Shown: in pieces, positions 31,413 to 40,799 of the stretch
Layout: each line of letters starts with the position of its first letter
Position numbering within the stretch: the first letter of the stretch is position 1
Notes under the pieces: generated by a model
The model's input: the letters and a program-made list of their open reading frames with translations, nothing else
Told to the model about the DNA's origin: nothing
The model's database searches: none
Program-made: the position numbers and the translations under genes
NCBI GenBank assembly: GCA_032250735.1
Contig: JAVVEP010000020.1
Span: 1 to 54,763, forward strand
DNA: 54,763 nt
Origin: Gammaproteobacteria bacterium
GTDB taxonomy: Bacteria > Pseudomonadota > Gammaproteobacteria > SZUA-152
Reading direction: 5' to 3'

Positions 31413-34400
31413 ATGAAGGGTGTTATCGAGACGAATCTGGGGGATTTTCCGGCAGGCCCCGCACCGATCAACAACCGGGTCTACGTGCTGGGCTGCGACG
31501 AGTCGCTGGGCGACACCCTGGCGATTCCGCTGGGGGCAGAAAATTTTCAGATCACCCTTTTCAGCGACCTCAGCGCCATCGAGACGCACAGCCGAAATGG
31601 CGCGCCCGCGGCCATTCTGGTGGACATGGATAATCCGCTCACCGGTGACTCGAACCTTGAGGCCATCACCCACCTCAGACAGAGCCTGCAGCCCTGCCCC
31701 TCCATTATCTGCCTCTCGACCGCCACCGGCATCGAGCATCGTCTGGCCGCCGCCCGCGCAGGCAGCGCGCGATATTTTTCCAAACCCCTCGATCTGGGCA
31801 AGCTGAGTCGCACCCTGCACAGCCTGTGTTCCACGGCGGCGCACGGCCCCTACCGGGTGATGCTGATCGATGATGATGAAAACCTGCTGGCCCTGTTTGC
31901 CGCCCCCTTGCGGCGTGCCGGCATCACCGTGGAGACCGTCAGTGACCCGCATCAGGGGCTGGAGGCGCTGGCCGCCTTCGTGCCCGACCTGCTACTGCTG
32001 GACGTCAACATGCCGGGCATCTCCGGTGCGGAACTGGCCATGGTCATTCGGCAGGACGACAGTTTCGCCCAGCTGCCCATCCTCTATCTCTCGATGCTCG
32101 ACGCCCCGGAGCAGCAGGAGTCGGCCATGGAGCTGGCGGGCGATGAATTTATCAGCAAGCAGATCGATCCGCAGCGCCTGGTTTTGCGGGTCAAGGAACG
32201 GATCAAAAGTGCGCGTGAGACCAAGCGCATCAACCAGGGCCTGCGGGACGCCCTGCACAACAGCGAGCTACGCCGCTTCGCACTGGATAATCACGCCATC
32301 GTCAGCGCGACGGACGTTAACGGCACTATCACCTACGTCAATGACACCTTTTGCCAGATCAGTGGCTACCGCCGTGATGAGCTGCTGGGCAACAACCACC
32401 GACTGCTCAAGTCCGGTCAACACCCCGACGGATTCTATACTGACATGTGGGTCACCCTCACCCAGGGCAAGACCTGGCAGGGCACCATCTGTAACCGCCG
32501 CAAGGACGGCAGCGACTACTGGGTGGACTCCACCATCGTGCCCTTTCTCGACAAGGATGGACTGCCGTACCAGTACATATCGGTACGCACGGACATTACC
32601 GCCCTGCAGGCCAGTGAAGACCGCCTGCACCGCAGTCAGGTGTTTGCCAACATTGGCACCTGGGACTGGAACATCCAGACGGGTGACCTGTACTGGTCGG
32701 AGCGCATCGGCCCCCTGTTCGGCTATCACCAGCCCCTCCCCGCGACAAGCTATGATCACTTCCTCGATGCCATCCATCCCGAAGATCGCCAGCGGGTCAT
32801 CGATGCCATCAACCGCTGCGTGGAACAGGGTGCCGAATACAACATCGAACACCGCGTACGCTGGCTGGATGGCACGGTGCGCTGGGTGGTGGAACGTGGC
32901 AACGTGGTGCGAAACGAGCATGGCACACCGCTGCGCATGCTGGGAGTGGTGCAGGACATCAGCCAGCGCAAACAGGTGGAGGCGGAACTGCTCAAACACA
33001 AAACCGCCATGGACAGTTCACTGGAAGGGATTGCAATCCTTGATCCCGGTGGCAACTACCGTTACCTGAATCCTGCACTGATTCATATTTATGGTTATGA
33101 GACGGCCGATGAACTGATTGGCCGGCCCTGGACCGCGCATTACAGCGCCGAGGAACTACTGCGCTTCGAAGAAGAGGTTATGCCAAAGCTGGAGTGCTTG
33201 CAGCAATGGAGCGGTGAGGCAACCGGGTTACGAAAAGATGGCGGTCATTTCCCTCAGCTGTTGTCGCTTTCCTACCTGGGTGATCGAGACCTGCTGTGCA
33301 TTGTTCACGACATCAGCATCCGCAAACAGACCGAGCGCGAGTTGATCGCCACCATGGAGGCGGCGGAACAGGCCAACCAGGCCAAATCACAATTTCTTTC
33401 CAACATGAGCCATGAACTGCGCACCCCCATGAACGCGATTATCGGTTTTGGCCAATTACTGAGACTGGAACCGCTCAACCAGATACAGCACGACAATGTC
33501 GGAGAAATCCTCAGCGCCGGCAATCATCTGCTGGATCTTATCAACGAGGTACTGGACCTGTCCCGTGTGGAGGCCGGCCGCCTCGATCTTGTGATCGAGG
33601 ACGTCATGCTGGCCGATGTGATGATGGAATGCATCGGCCTCATCGCCCCCCTGGCAGAACAGCGCCACATCGACATTATCACCACCCATAAAGGTAGAGA
33701 GATTGGCTTGCGACAACAGCAGCAACTGGGCGCGGTTGTGCATACGGATCGCACCCGCCTCAAACAAGCCCTGATCAACCTGCTGAGCAATGCCGTGAAA
33801 TACAACCACGAGAATGGCCAGGTGACCGTGGACTGCCAAAGCATGAATGAGGGCTTTCTGCGCATCAGCATCAGCGATACGGGGGCGGGTATCAGCCTCG
33901 AAAAACAGACGCAGTTATTCCAGCCCTTCAACCGACTGGGCGCGGAAAATACCGAAACGGAAGGCACGGGCATCGGTCTGGTCTATACCAAAAAGATTAT
34001 CGAGCTGATGAAGGGCCATGTGGGCGTGCAGAGCACCCTCGGCGAAGGCAGTACCTTCTGGATCGAGCTGCCCGGCTGCTATAGCGCATCCACCACAGCG
34101 GGTAGCGAAAAGTCGGAAAATACCCAAACGGCTGTCACCGGTAACGCAGACCAGGGGCAATACACCGTCCTGTATGTGGAGGACAATCCGGCGAATATGC
34201 GGCTCATGGAACAGCTGCTCAAACGCCGTTCCAACATCCGGTTACTAAAGGCGACTGATGCCCGCGCGGGTCTGGACATGGCGGCAAAGCAGCGGCCGGA
34301 CCTGATCATGCTGGATATCAATCTGCCGGAAATGAGCGGCTACGATATGTTGCATATCTTGCAACAGGATCACGCCACACAGGGAATTCCTGTGCTCGCC

Positions 34401-34535
34401 ATCAGCGCCAACGCGATGCCGGAAGACGAGCAACAGGCCCTGGATGCGGGCTTTCGCCAGTACATCACCAAGCCGATCAAACTCCAGCAAGTGCTCGACA
34501 GTCTTGACGAGACCTTGATCACCCGCAGCGGCTGA
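31413..34535 (+). CDS. Hybrid sensor histidine kinase with two N-terminal receivers and three PAS domains
   Basis: A 1040-residue cytoplasmic signalling protein without membrane segments. In order: a receiver-like domain (about 20-140, putative phospho-Asp near D71/D73 in ILVDMDNP), a canonical receiver (about 147-265, D197 in LLLLDVNMPG), three PAS/PAC units (about 285-400, 410-525 and 535-650), HisKA with H667 in NMSHELRTPMNA, HATPase (about 770-895, GAGISLEKQ and GTGIGLVYTKKI), and a C-terminal receiver (about 915-1035, D968 in IMLDINLPE). Inputs probably come both from partner kinases via the N-terminal receivers and from PAS ligands. No separate response regulator gene is adjacent. Confidence 0.9.
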   Translation: MKGVIETNLGDFPAGPAPINNRVYVLGCDESLGDTLAIPLGAENFQITLFSDLSAIETHSRNGAPAAILVDMDNPLTGDSNLEAITHLRQSLQPCPSIICLSTATGIEHRLAAARAGSARYFSKPLDLGKLSRTLHSLCSTAAHGPYRVMLIDDDENLLALFAAPLRRAGITVETVSDPHQGLEALAAFVPDLLLLDVNMPGISGAELAMVIRQDDSFAQLPILYLSMLDAPEQQESAMELAGDEFISKQIDPQRLVLRVKERIKSARETKRINQGLRDALHNSELRRFALDNHAIVSATDVNGTITYVNDTFCQISGYRRDELLGNNHRLLKSGQHPDGFYTDMWVTLTQGKTWQGTICNRRKDGSDYWVDSTIVPFLDKDGLPYQYISVRTDITALQASEDRLHRSQVFANIGTWDWNIQTGDLYWSERIGPLFGYHQPLPATSYDHFLDAIHPEDRQRVIDAINRCVEQGAEYNIEHRVRWLDGTVRWVVERGNVVRNEHGTPLRMLGVVQDISQRKQVEAELLKHKTAMDSSLEGIAILDPGGNYRYLNPALIHIYGYETADELIGRPWTAHYSAEELLRFEEEVMPKLECLQQWSGEATGLRKDGGHFPQLLSLSYLGDRDLLCIVHDISIRKQTERELIATMEAAEQANQAKSQFLSNMSHELRTPMNAIIGFGQLLRLEPLNQIQHDNVGEILSAGNHLLDLINEVLDLSRVEAGRLDLVIEDVMLADVMMECIGLIAPLAEQRHIDIITTHKGREIGLRQQQQLGAVVHTDRTRLKQALINLLSNAVKYNHENGQVTVDCQSMNEGFLRISISDTGAGISLEKQTQLFQPFNRLGAENTETEGTGIGLVYTKKIIELMKGHVGVQSTLGEGSTFWIELPGCYSASTTAGSEKSENTQTAVTGNADQGQYTVLYVEDNPANMRLMEQLLKRRSNIRLLKATDARAGLDMAAKQRPDLIMLDINLPEMSGYDMLHILQQDHATQGIPVLAISANAMPEDEQQALDAGFRQYITKPIKLQQVLDSLDETLITRSG

Positions 34536-34912
34536 ATCATCGACGGGGAGACTGCCCGGACAGAGGCTTGCACAAACCGACGTTGCCGCAATGAAACCTG
34601 CTGACACAGGCGCCGACACCTCGTGTAGCGACCCTCCCCCAGCGCGATTTTCCTGCCGCCATCGCGGACTCCCCCTAATCACCACCCAAGCGCCCCGAAC
34701 CCGGCGGTCTCGCCAACATTCTGATCATCTATACTGATACCAGTGGCCGGGAAAAAACCGGCGCTGGCTTTTGCCTGCTGTTCTCGACGAGGGTCAAAAC
34801 CGTCTATTTCAACACTAAATTTATACGTCTAATTGAGACAGACAATTCAGCTGACAATTCAGCAGACAATTTCCACAACCACAGGCATGGCTCCATGGAG
34901 GTGAATTGCTTG
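34536..34912. other. Intergenic region after the sensor kinase
   Basis: No gene is visible in this stretch of about 375 bp. It contains the hairpin described separately (34740-34772) and, further right, AT-rich DNA with repeats of GACAATTCAGC just before the next gene. That AT-rich part is the likely promoter for the 34913 gene. Confidence 0.5.
34740..34772 (+). terminator. Likely terminator downstream of the sensor kinase
   Basis: CCAGTGGCCGG and CCGGCGCTGG form an imperfect stem around GAAAAAA, followed by CTTTT. It lies 205 bp after the kinase stop, so either the transcript has a long tail or the hairpin ends another RNA. Confidence 0.45.
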
Positions 34913-35515
34913 GTGAAGAACGTCGAACGGATCATTGGGGTAGTGATGCTCTTTGTCAGCGGCTCGGGCTATGGCGCCGCACTGGGGCAACCGCAACGCA
35001 CCTCCATGCTTGGCTATGCTATTGGCACCGCCCTGATTAGCGTCGACGATCCGGCCGGTGATACGGACACGCGCTGGGCCCTGCACCCCCTTACGCTGAT
35101 CTATACCGCCCGCCTGTGGAGCAACGGGATACGGTATTGGTCAGAACTCTACTATTACCAGACCACACTCGATGCAGGCCCGACTAAAATTGGTCAGGAT
35201 GTGGCGCGTTATGGCATGCGCCTATCCCTGCAGAAAAGCCTGCCGGTCGCACCGGGGGTAACTGCCTGGATCGGCGCCGGGTTCGACCTTTCCCACGCAA
35301 GATATTCCACGCGCCACACCGTGGATGACGAGGGCTACCTGATACGGGCCTACCCGGATCGGGACGAGACCGGACTGGCGGGCATCCTCAATATGAGCAG
35401 CGAATGGGCCGTGACACGCGACTGGATGATAGGCGCGAAATTCGAGCACTCTGTGCCGATCGATGGCCAGATCACCGAATCCCTGTTCGCCATGACCCTG
35501 CTCTATCGTTATTAA
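34913..35515 (+). CDS. Probable small outer-membrane beta-barrel protein
   Basis: A protein of about 200 residues: signal peptide (to about GSGYGA), then alternating strands with aromatic residues (LTLIYTARLWSNGIRYWSEL, YYYQTTL) and a C-terminal LLYRY, whose final Tyr matches the outer-membrane barrel signal. I do not recognise the family. The start is decided by the ribosome-binding site: GGAGG at 34897-34901 lies right behind the first ATG (34895), so translation more likely starts at GTG 34913 or TTG 34910, giving MKNVERIIGVV. A perfect hairpin follows the stop by 3 bp. Confidence 0.7.
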   Translation: MKNVERIIGVVMLFVSGSGYGAALGQPQRTSMLGYAIGTALISVDDPAGDTDTRWALHPLTLIYTARLWSNGIRYWSELYYYQTTLDAGPTKIGQDVARYGMRLSLQKSLPVAPGVTAWIGAGFDLSHARYSTRHTVDDEGYLIRAYPDRDETGLAGILNMSSEWAVTRDWMIGAKFEHSVPIDGQITESLFAMTLLYRY

Positions 35516-35518
35516 TCA

Positions 35519-35553
35519 GACCTGAATCCGTGGTTAAGCCACGGATTCAGGTC
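35519..35553 (+). terminator. Perfect 15-bp stem hairpin between two envelope genes
   Basis: GACCTGAATCCGTGG (35519-35533) and CCACGGATTCAGGTC (35539-35553) pair perfectly around TTAAG. It starts 3 bp after the stop of the barrel gene, the usual terminator position, although the downstream bases (AAACACC) are not T-rich. It should insulate the large lipoprotein gene. Confidence 0.65.
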
Positions 35554-35603
35554 AAACACCAGTCCATGGATGGCAAACGGGACAGAGTGCAAAGGATGAC
35601 ACG

Positions 35604-38600
35604 ATGACCACCGACAAGCATGTGTATCTGTTATTCACCCTACTCCTCTTATCGGGATGCTTATCGGGCTGCGCCCCCGGCGACTCCACCGAACTCCCGG
35701 CGGAGCGCCCCCATGGCAGTATCAGTGGTTACGCGGTCAACGGCCTGATCGGCGGGGCGCAGGTCAGCGTCTATGGCTTCAGCAATGGTGTGCGCGGCAG
35801 CAGGCTCGGCGGCACCACGACCGATGCATCGGGCGCCTACAGCGTTGACGTCCAGGGCCGCAGCCAGCCTGTTCTCATCGAAGTCAGCGGCGGCAGCTAT
35901 GTCGAAGAGGCCAGCGGCGCCACGGTTTCCCTGCAGGATGGGCAGCGACTACGCGCCATCGGCCGCTACACCTCGGGCCAGGCGCAGGACCTCATGGTCA
36001 CCCCCCTCACCCATATGGCGACCGCCCTGGCGGAGTACCGCATCCAGCAGGGCACGCCGGCCGAGACGGCGATAGACGAAGCCAGCGCAACCGTGAATCG
36101 TTTCTTTGCGATTAATGCAGGACTCACCCGGCCGATCGACATTTCCGCTGACCACACTGGCAACAACAACCCGGCCACCGGGCCTGACGATGATCTGCTG
36201 TACGGCTTCTATCTCGCCGGCCTGTCGCACTGGAGCCTGTGGGCGAGCAGGGAAAATCAGGAAGGCCAACCCCACGCCACCTATAACTCCATCGCGCTGA
36301 GCCAGATTATCTATAACGATCTCCACGCCGATGGCCTGCTCAATGGCATCGGCTATAACCAGGCGGGCACCGCACTGGAGCGGCTGGGGTTTGGCATCGT
36401 GCCACTCAATGAAGATGCCTATCGACTGGCCTTTTCCCTGCACATGCTGGCCGTCGCCAATTGTGAGGAAAACCGCACCGCCGTCAGCGTCACCGAGCTG
36501 TTGAACGCGGCACAACAGATCGCCGCGCAGACCACACTGCTGACCGGCGCAACCGATCCCCTCGACATTGATAACCAGGTGCCAACCCTCAACATCGTCA
36601 GGCCCACGGGCGACTATCACAGTGGTGACTATGCCTTCCAGATTAACGTCGGCGCCGCGCTGGTGACCAACCGGATCAGGATGTCTATACGCACTGGCAC
36701 GCAGATCGAGGAGGAGCGTGATATTCCGATTACCAATCCGTGCAGCGTGCCCGTCAGCATAGACACCAGAAACTATAACGATGGCGAACATCAGATTAAC
36801 CTCAGCGCCATCGACGCCCTGGGCAATAACGCCACGACCAGCTTCGCGGTGCAGTTCGACAACACCGCACCGGTGGTGAATGTCAGCTCACCAGCGGCCA
36901 GCAATCAGCCCATTAGCCGGATAAGCGGCACCTACAGTGATAATATCGCCGGGGTGCAGGCGATTTTTGCCCGCGAGATAGCGGCTACCCTGCTGGACGA
37001 TGGTACCTGGTATGCGGACATCGGCATCGACCCGGGCGAAAATGTCATCCCCCTCCGGGTTATCGATCAGGCCGGCAATCAGAACGATGCACTACAGACC
37101 GTGTTGTATCTGGACCAGACCCTGCCGCTGATCGACAGCAGCGGCACACACAGTCAGGCCCGTTTTTCCAATGGCGACGGGAATTACACCGAACTCAGCC
37201 TGCAAGACAGCAACGCTGACGCCCCGCTGTACTTTGAGACCGATCGGCTGGAAATGGGCGGCGTGCTAATCAATCGTCAGGACCTGGACAACAACGACAT
37301 AGCCTATTTTGGTTTTGGCGTGAGCGACCAGATGACGCCCACGGTCGCGACCGACCCGCAGGACATCAGTGTGCGCGTGCAGTATCAACGCAACGATCGG
37401 GTGCTAAACCCCTGGCGCCCGCTGACGCCGGTGAATGGCGAATACCTCGTGCCGCTGGCCTCGGAAACGCTGGCGGCAGACTGGCATCAGGCCAGCGCCC
37501 TGGACGAACACCGGATCGAGATTGAGGTCACCGATCTCGCCGGCAACCAGACACGGCACCACTTCACTTTTCGTGCGGATTTCTATGTGCCGGCAACGAG
37601 CATGGACAACACAATGATCAGCGATCTGGGCACGGATCTATTCTCCACCACCGACTTCGCCCAACGCATCAACCTCAACAATATGCCCTTCGCCAGCACC
37701 GCCTACCAATTTACCAATACCACAGGACATGCCTTCTATATCAGTGTTGCCGACACTGCGGTGCACACCACCACCCAGACGGTCGACCAACTGGTGAGGG
37801 AACATCGGGTCCAGCTCAAGACCACCACCGAGTGGCGGCTGGGGTTGATGCGCGTGACGGACCAGTGCCCCGATTTTGATGTCAACAGTGACCACTGGGA
37901 ATACCCTGACAGCGTCTATAACTGGACCGGCAGCAACTGGGAAAAGGAGCGGGTTCCCGCTCCGAGCACTGCAAGCCCGGAGTCGATTGCCAGCGATACC
38001 CTGCCGGACGCTTCCGCCCCCTCCGACTGGACTGACATCCCCGACTTCGATCAGCAGTTCAAGGTCACCACCATCGATAATTCGCCATTGTTCATTTTGA
38101 CCTTTGGCTACGACTATATCCTGAGATCATCGTTCAACCCTCGAGCAGGAAACGTCTTCACCTGGATGTATCAGGACCTGATTACCGGCACGCCGACCAC
38201 CTGTCCCTCTCGGCGTTACTTTCAGCAGCGCGAAACCCATCGCTACGAATCGCTGGCGGGCTATCCGGTATCGGTGTTATCCAGCGTCACACTCCCCAAC
38301 ACGCCCGACTTCATCACCACCCGCTACACCGTGTTAGATGAAGATACCGGTCTGGAGATCACTCCCGGCAGCGGCTGGTACCGGATCCCCACCGGCCACG
38401 CCATCACCGTGCATAAATGGGTCACCACGCCTGACCTCATGCTGCACGATGATGACGTCTCGGATGTGGCCAACTACACCAGTTACACACCCAGCCTGTC
38501 CGACACCAGGATCGACTGGTCGGTGGATCGCGGCCTTGAGTTCGCCATTGTGCATGACGCCGGTGAAGGGAATATTCCGCTGATGCCGGTCAGAAATATC

Positions 38601-38642
38601 GGCGTCGGTCAGGGGGTGATGGATTACGCCATCACGCGATAG
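35604..38642 (+). CDS. Very large lipoprotein with carboxypeptidase-regulatory-like and Ig-like modules
   Basis: A 1012-residue surface or periplasmic lipoprotein. The signal is followed by two overlapping lipoboxes, LSGC at 16-19 and again at 20-23. Residues about 36-100 resemble a carboxypeptidase-regulatory-like beta domain (SISGYAVNGLIGGAQVSVYG, TTTDASGAYSVDV). About 110-320 is a mixed region with an Asn/Asp-rich segment. About 325-530 has Ig-like repeats with the D-N-T-A-P-V and L-D-Q-T-L-P signatures. The C-terminal half is unrecognised. Adhesion or polysaccharide binding is plausible but unproved. It has its own promoter space behind a hairpin. Confidence 0.8.
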   Translation: MTTDKHVYLLFTLLLLSGCLSGCAPGDSTELPAERPHGSISGYAVNGLIGGAQVSVYGFSNGVRGSRLGGTTTDASGAYSVDVQGRSQPVLIEVSGGSYVEEASGATVSLQDGQRLRAIGRYTSGQAQDLMVTPLTHMATALAEYRIQQGTPAETAIDEASATVNRFFAINAGLTRPIDISADHTGNNNPATGPDDDLLYGFYLAGLSHWSLWASRENQEGQPHATYNSIALSQIIYNDLHADGLLNGIGYNQAGTALERLGFGIVPLNEDAYRLAFSLHMLAVANCEENRTAVSVTELLNAAQQIAAQTTLLTGATDPLDIDNQVPTLNIVRPTGDYHSGDYAFQINVGAALVTNRIRMSIRTGTQIEEERDIPITNPCSVPVSIDTRNYNDGEHQINLSAIDALGNNATTSFAVQFDNTAPVVNVSSPAASNQPISRISGTYSDNIAGVQAIFAREIAATLLDDGTWYADIGIDPGENVIPLRVIDQAGNQNDALQTVLYLDQTLPLIDSSGTHSQARFSNGDGNYTELSLQDSNADAPLYFETDRLEMGGVLINRQDLDNNDIAYFGFGVSDQMTPTVATDPQDISVRVQYQRNDRVLNPWRPLTPVNGEYLVPLASETLAADWHQASALDEHRIEIEVTDLAGNQTRHHFTFRADFYVPATSMDNTMISDLGTDLFSTTDFAQRINLNNMPFASTAYQFTNTTGHAFYISVADTAVHTTTQTVDQLVREHRVQLKTTTEWRLGLMRVTDQCPDFDVNSDHWEYPDSVYNWTGSNWEKERVPAPSTASPESIASDTLPDASAPSDWTDIPDFDQQFKVTTIDNSPLFILTFGYDYILRSSFNPRAGNVFTWMYQDLITGTPTTCPSRRYFQQRETHRYESLAGYPVSVLSSVTLPNTPDFITTRYTVLDEDTGLEITPGSGWYRIPTGHAITVHKWVTTPDLMLHDDDVSDVANYTSYTPSLSDTRIDWSVDRGLEFAIVHDAGEGNIPLMPVRNIGVGQGVMDYAITR
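35648..35671 (+). repeat. Tandem 12-bp duplication of the lipobox
   Basis: CTTATCGGGATG and CTTATCGGGCTG are adjacent copies differing at one base. They encode Leu-Ser-Gly-Cys twice, so the protein offers two possible lipidation cysteines (C19 and C23). Confidence 0.85.
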
Positions 38643-38674
38643 GCTGTGTGCATGAGCAATGCCGGAACAATCGT

Positions 38675-38998
38675 CTATCGACCGCCGCCACCGCCACCGC
38701 CACCAGCAGAACCCTTGCCACCGGGTTGCATAAAGCCACCATTTTTCGGCGGTTCGTCTGGCAGCGACTTGCCCGCAGCCTTGGCGCGTTCCTGCATCCG
38801 CTTGTGGTGTTCATTGCGAATCTTTTCGCGTTCCTCTGCGGATTGAGCGCTACGCAGGCGCTCCCGGTGCTCGATCCTCTCCTGCTGGGTCATGAGCTGA
38901 CTGCCGTAGATGGGCTCTTCATCGGCGGAGTATGCAGGGATGGCGGTGAGAAACAGTGCCGCCGCCAGGGCGGCTGTGATGAATCGTTTATTTTCCAT
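38675..38998 (-). CDS. Small exported protein with charged helix and polyglycine tail
   Basis: A 107-residue protein: signal peptide (about 1-24, ending AYSA), then YGSQLMTQQERIEHRERLRS and a strongly charged helix rich in Glu and Arg (about 42-75), then a short Pro/Gly tail ending in eight Gly and Arg. The YGSQLM-TxxER opening recurs in small proteobacterial periplasmic proteins whose function I do not know. The polyglycine DNA gives a CCGCCACC-type repeat on the plus strand. It is convergent with the big lipoprotein gene, with 32 bp between the stops. Confidence 0.75.
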   Translation of the reverse strand: MENKRFITAALAAALFLTAIPAYSADEEPIYGSQLMTQQERIEHRERLRSAQSAEEREKIRNEHHKRMQERAKAAGKSLPDEPPKNGGFMQPGGKGSAGGGGGGGGR

Positions 38999-39323
38999 GG
39001 ACAGATCCTCATTATGTTACTAATCGATAATCCAATCGTCACGAGTTGTTGCGCATTGTCGCACGTGTGCAGGCAGATCCCGCCTGCATCAATCCAACCG
39101 ATACCATTTCAGTATAGTTATCGATTTAGTCAATTTGGTGGGGATGAGTAATTTTACCTACCTCGGGATATCAGCCGATTGCATAGGCAATTTTCTTATC
39201 CCTTCGACTTCGCAGGTTAGATTTTTTTCAGAATCCTTGCTTACGCTTTAAACGTCTATACTTACGGCGTAATTGGGACCATTACCGATTTACTTTTTCA
39301 ATACAATCCACAGGAGTGACACC
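38999..39323. other. AT-rich intergenic region between divergent genes
   Basis: A 325-bp spacer between the minus-strand polyglycine-tail gene and the plus-strand methionine-rich gene; it should hold both promoters. An AGGAG ribosome-binding site lies at 39312-39316. No open frame or clear regulator site was found. Confidence 0.5.
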
Positions 39324-39725
39324 ATGAACAGGAAGATCAGTATTATTTTATTACTTTTGGCTATCCCCTTCTTCGCATACGCCGACATGCACAACAGAGA
39401 TGCCGGCGCATCCGGTGGTCAGATGGGGACTTCGCAAGCCACGCATATGATGAGCCGCGACATGATGCATAACATGTCTCGGATTATGCAGCAGATGAAC
39501 ACAATGACACGGGACATGAACCGTATCATGGATCAGACCGAGAACATGGATCAGACCCGGACCCGGGAAATGTCACAGGTGATGGAACAGCTTTCGCAGG
39601 CCATGCACAACATGGCGCAACACATGGAACAGGGTAAGGTGGAGGAAAGCATGGTGCAGGAGATGGAACTCCATATGAACAGGATCAGCAACATGATCCG
39701 CAACATGGAACAGAAAAACCAGTAA
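39324..39725 (+). CDS. Methionine-rich exported helical protein
   Basis: A 133-residue protein with 24 methionines. A signal peptide (about 1-20, ending AYA) is followed by a long predicted helix with recurring xxMxxxM spacing (MMSRDMMHNMSRIMQQMNTM and on), His and Asp residues, and no cysteine. Met/His-rich exported proteins often bind Cu(I) or Ag(I), but a coiled-coil structural role is equally possible. The start is the ATG at 39324 behind AGGAG; the longer frame from 39273 has no ribosome-binding site and would spoil the signal peptide. A barrel-like gene follows by 44 bp and may be cotranscribed. Confidence 0.8.
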   Translation: MNRKISIILLLLAIPFFAYADMHNRDAGASGGQMGTSQATHMMSRDMMHNMSRIMQQMNTMTRDMNRIMDQTENMDQTRTREMSQVMEQLSQAMHNMAQHMEQGKVEESMVQEMELHMNRISNMIRNMEQKNQ

Positions 39726-39769
39726 TAAGTGATACTGTTGCTGACGTGCCTTGTGACGAATAGCCTGAC

Positions 39770-40495
39770 ATGAACAGAACATATTCTGCGTATGCGGCCC
39801 TTATCGCGGCAGTGGTATTCTGCGGCGCCACACCCGTCACGGTGGCCACGACAGAACGCTATCTGGAGTTTAGTGCCGGCAAGAGTCGCGGCGAATTCGA
39901 CACCAACGAAGTCGCCGATATGTATCGTCTGCAACTTGCCTATGGCCAGGTATCGGGTCGTTATGATCACAGCATAACGGCCTCATACCTGTTTCTCAGT
40001 GACGAGTTCGGGGATGATTCGGCATTGGGTGATGTTGTGTTGCGTGGTGGCATCATGTTCGACAAAAATAACGCCGCTAAAGACAGCCTTTACGTCTCAC
40101 TTGCACTAAAACTGCCAACCGGCGATGAATCCAAAGGACTCAGCACGGGTGAAGCCGATCTGGGTGGTTTTCTGAATTATACGCAGCATTATAAGGTCAT
40201 GAATCTCACCTTGATGGGGGGTTATATTGTCACGGGCGATTCCCGCACAAGGTCCTATGACGACATCCTCGTATATGGGATCAGTTTATCCCGACAGTTT
40301 GATAACTGGTATGTCTATGGCGGACTGGAGGGCCGACAGCAGATGCTCGATACCAGCGACGATCCCCTGGAGTTGAATGGTGGTCTTCTTTATCAGATAC
40401 AACGCAGCCGGTTCCTCACGCTGGAAGGCATAGCAGGCCTGAATGAATCCAGCCTCGACTATGGGATCAGTGTCGGCATCGTGAACTGGTTCTAG
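39770..40495 (+). CDS. Probable outer-membrane beta-barrel protein
   Basis: A 241-residue exported protein with a signal peptide (about 1-26), alternating amphipathic strands (YRLQLAYGQVSGRYDHSITA, YVSLALKLPTGDE) and a C-terminal Trp-Phe, as in outer-membrane barrels. LPTGDESKGLSTGEADLGG resembles the loop of transporter-like or MetA-pathway-of-phenol-type barrels, which is only a weak hint. It follows the methionine-rich gene by 44 bp. Confidence 0.75.
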   Translation: MNRTYSAYAALIAAVVFCGATPVTVATTERYLEFSAGKSRGEFDTNEVADMYRLQLAYGQVSGRYDHSITASYLFLSDEFGDDSALGDVVLRGGIMFDKNNAAKDSLYVSLALKLPTGDESKGLSTGEADLGGFLNYTQHYKVMNLTLMGGYIVTGDSRTRSYDDILVYGISLSRQFDNWYVYGGLEGRQQMLDTSDDPLELNGGLLYQIQRSRFLTLEGIAGLNESSLDYGISVGIVNWF

Positions 40496-40558
40496 CGCTC
40501 ACGTCATTCAGCATGCGTGGGAACCGACAGATATTTAATACATGGGCATGACGATCGC

Positions 40559-40783
40559 ATGAACATCAACCACAAAATCTATATCGGTCTGGCGCTGCTA
40601 TTGCTGGTTGTCATTTTCATCGTACAGAATGCGGTCGTGGTCGAAATCCGCTGGCTATTCTGGACCCTCACCATGTCGCGCTCGCTGATGATCTTTTTCG
40701 TCCTGGCGATCGGCATCGCCATTGGCTGGATTCTCGGTAGCCATTTCGGCCAAAAACCAATCACGTCTAACGAGCACAGCTGA
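40559..40783 (+). CDS. LapA/DUF1049-type membrane protein
   Basis: A 74-residue protein with two membrane segments (about 5-25 and 40-62). The linking VQNAVVVEIRWLFWTLTMSRSLMI motif is split by the turn typical of LapA (YciS) proteins, which assist LptA/LapB-linked control of lipopolysaccharide synthesis. The ATG at 40559 is preferred; the frame from 40517 adds 14 residues without a ribosome-binding site. LapA is usually next to lapB, but no lapB is seen here. Confidence 0.8.
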   Translation: MNINHKIYIGLALLLLVVIFIVQNAVVVEIRWLFWTLTMSRSLMIFFVLAIGIAIGWILGSHFGQKPITSNEHS

Positions 40784-40799
40784 CGATCAGTCGCTGACG

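Noticed and set aside
35949..36791. A 280-codon minus-strand frame in the large lipoprotein
   Set aside because: It is a shadow frame without ribosome-binding site; the plus strand has a lipobox and Ig-like signatures.
38680..38720. Polyproline-like reading of the CCGCCACC tract on the plus strand
   Set aside because: The tract is the complement of the polyglycine tail of the minus-strand exported protein; no plus-strand gene is supported.
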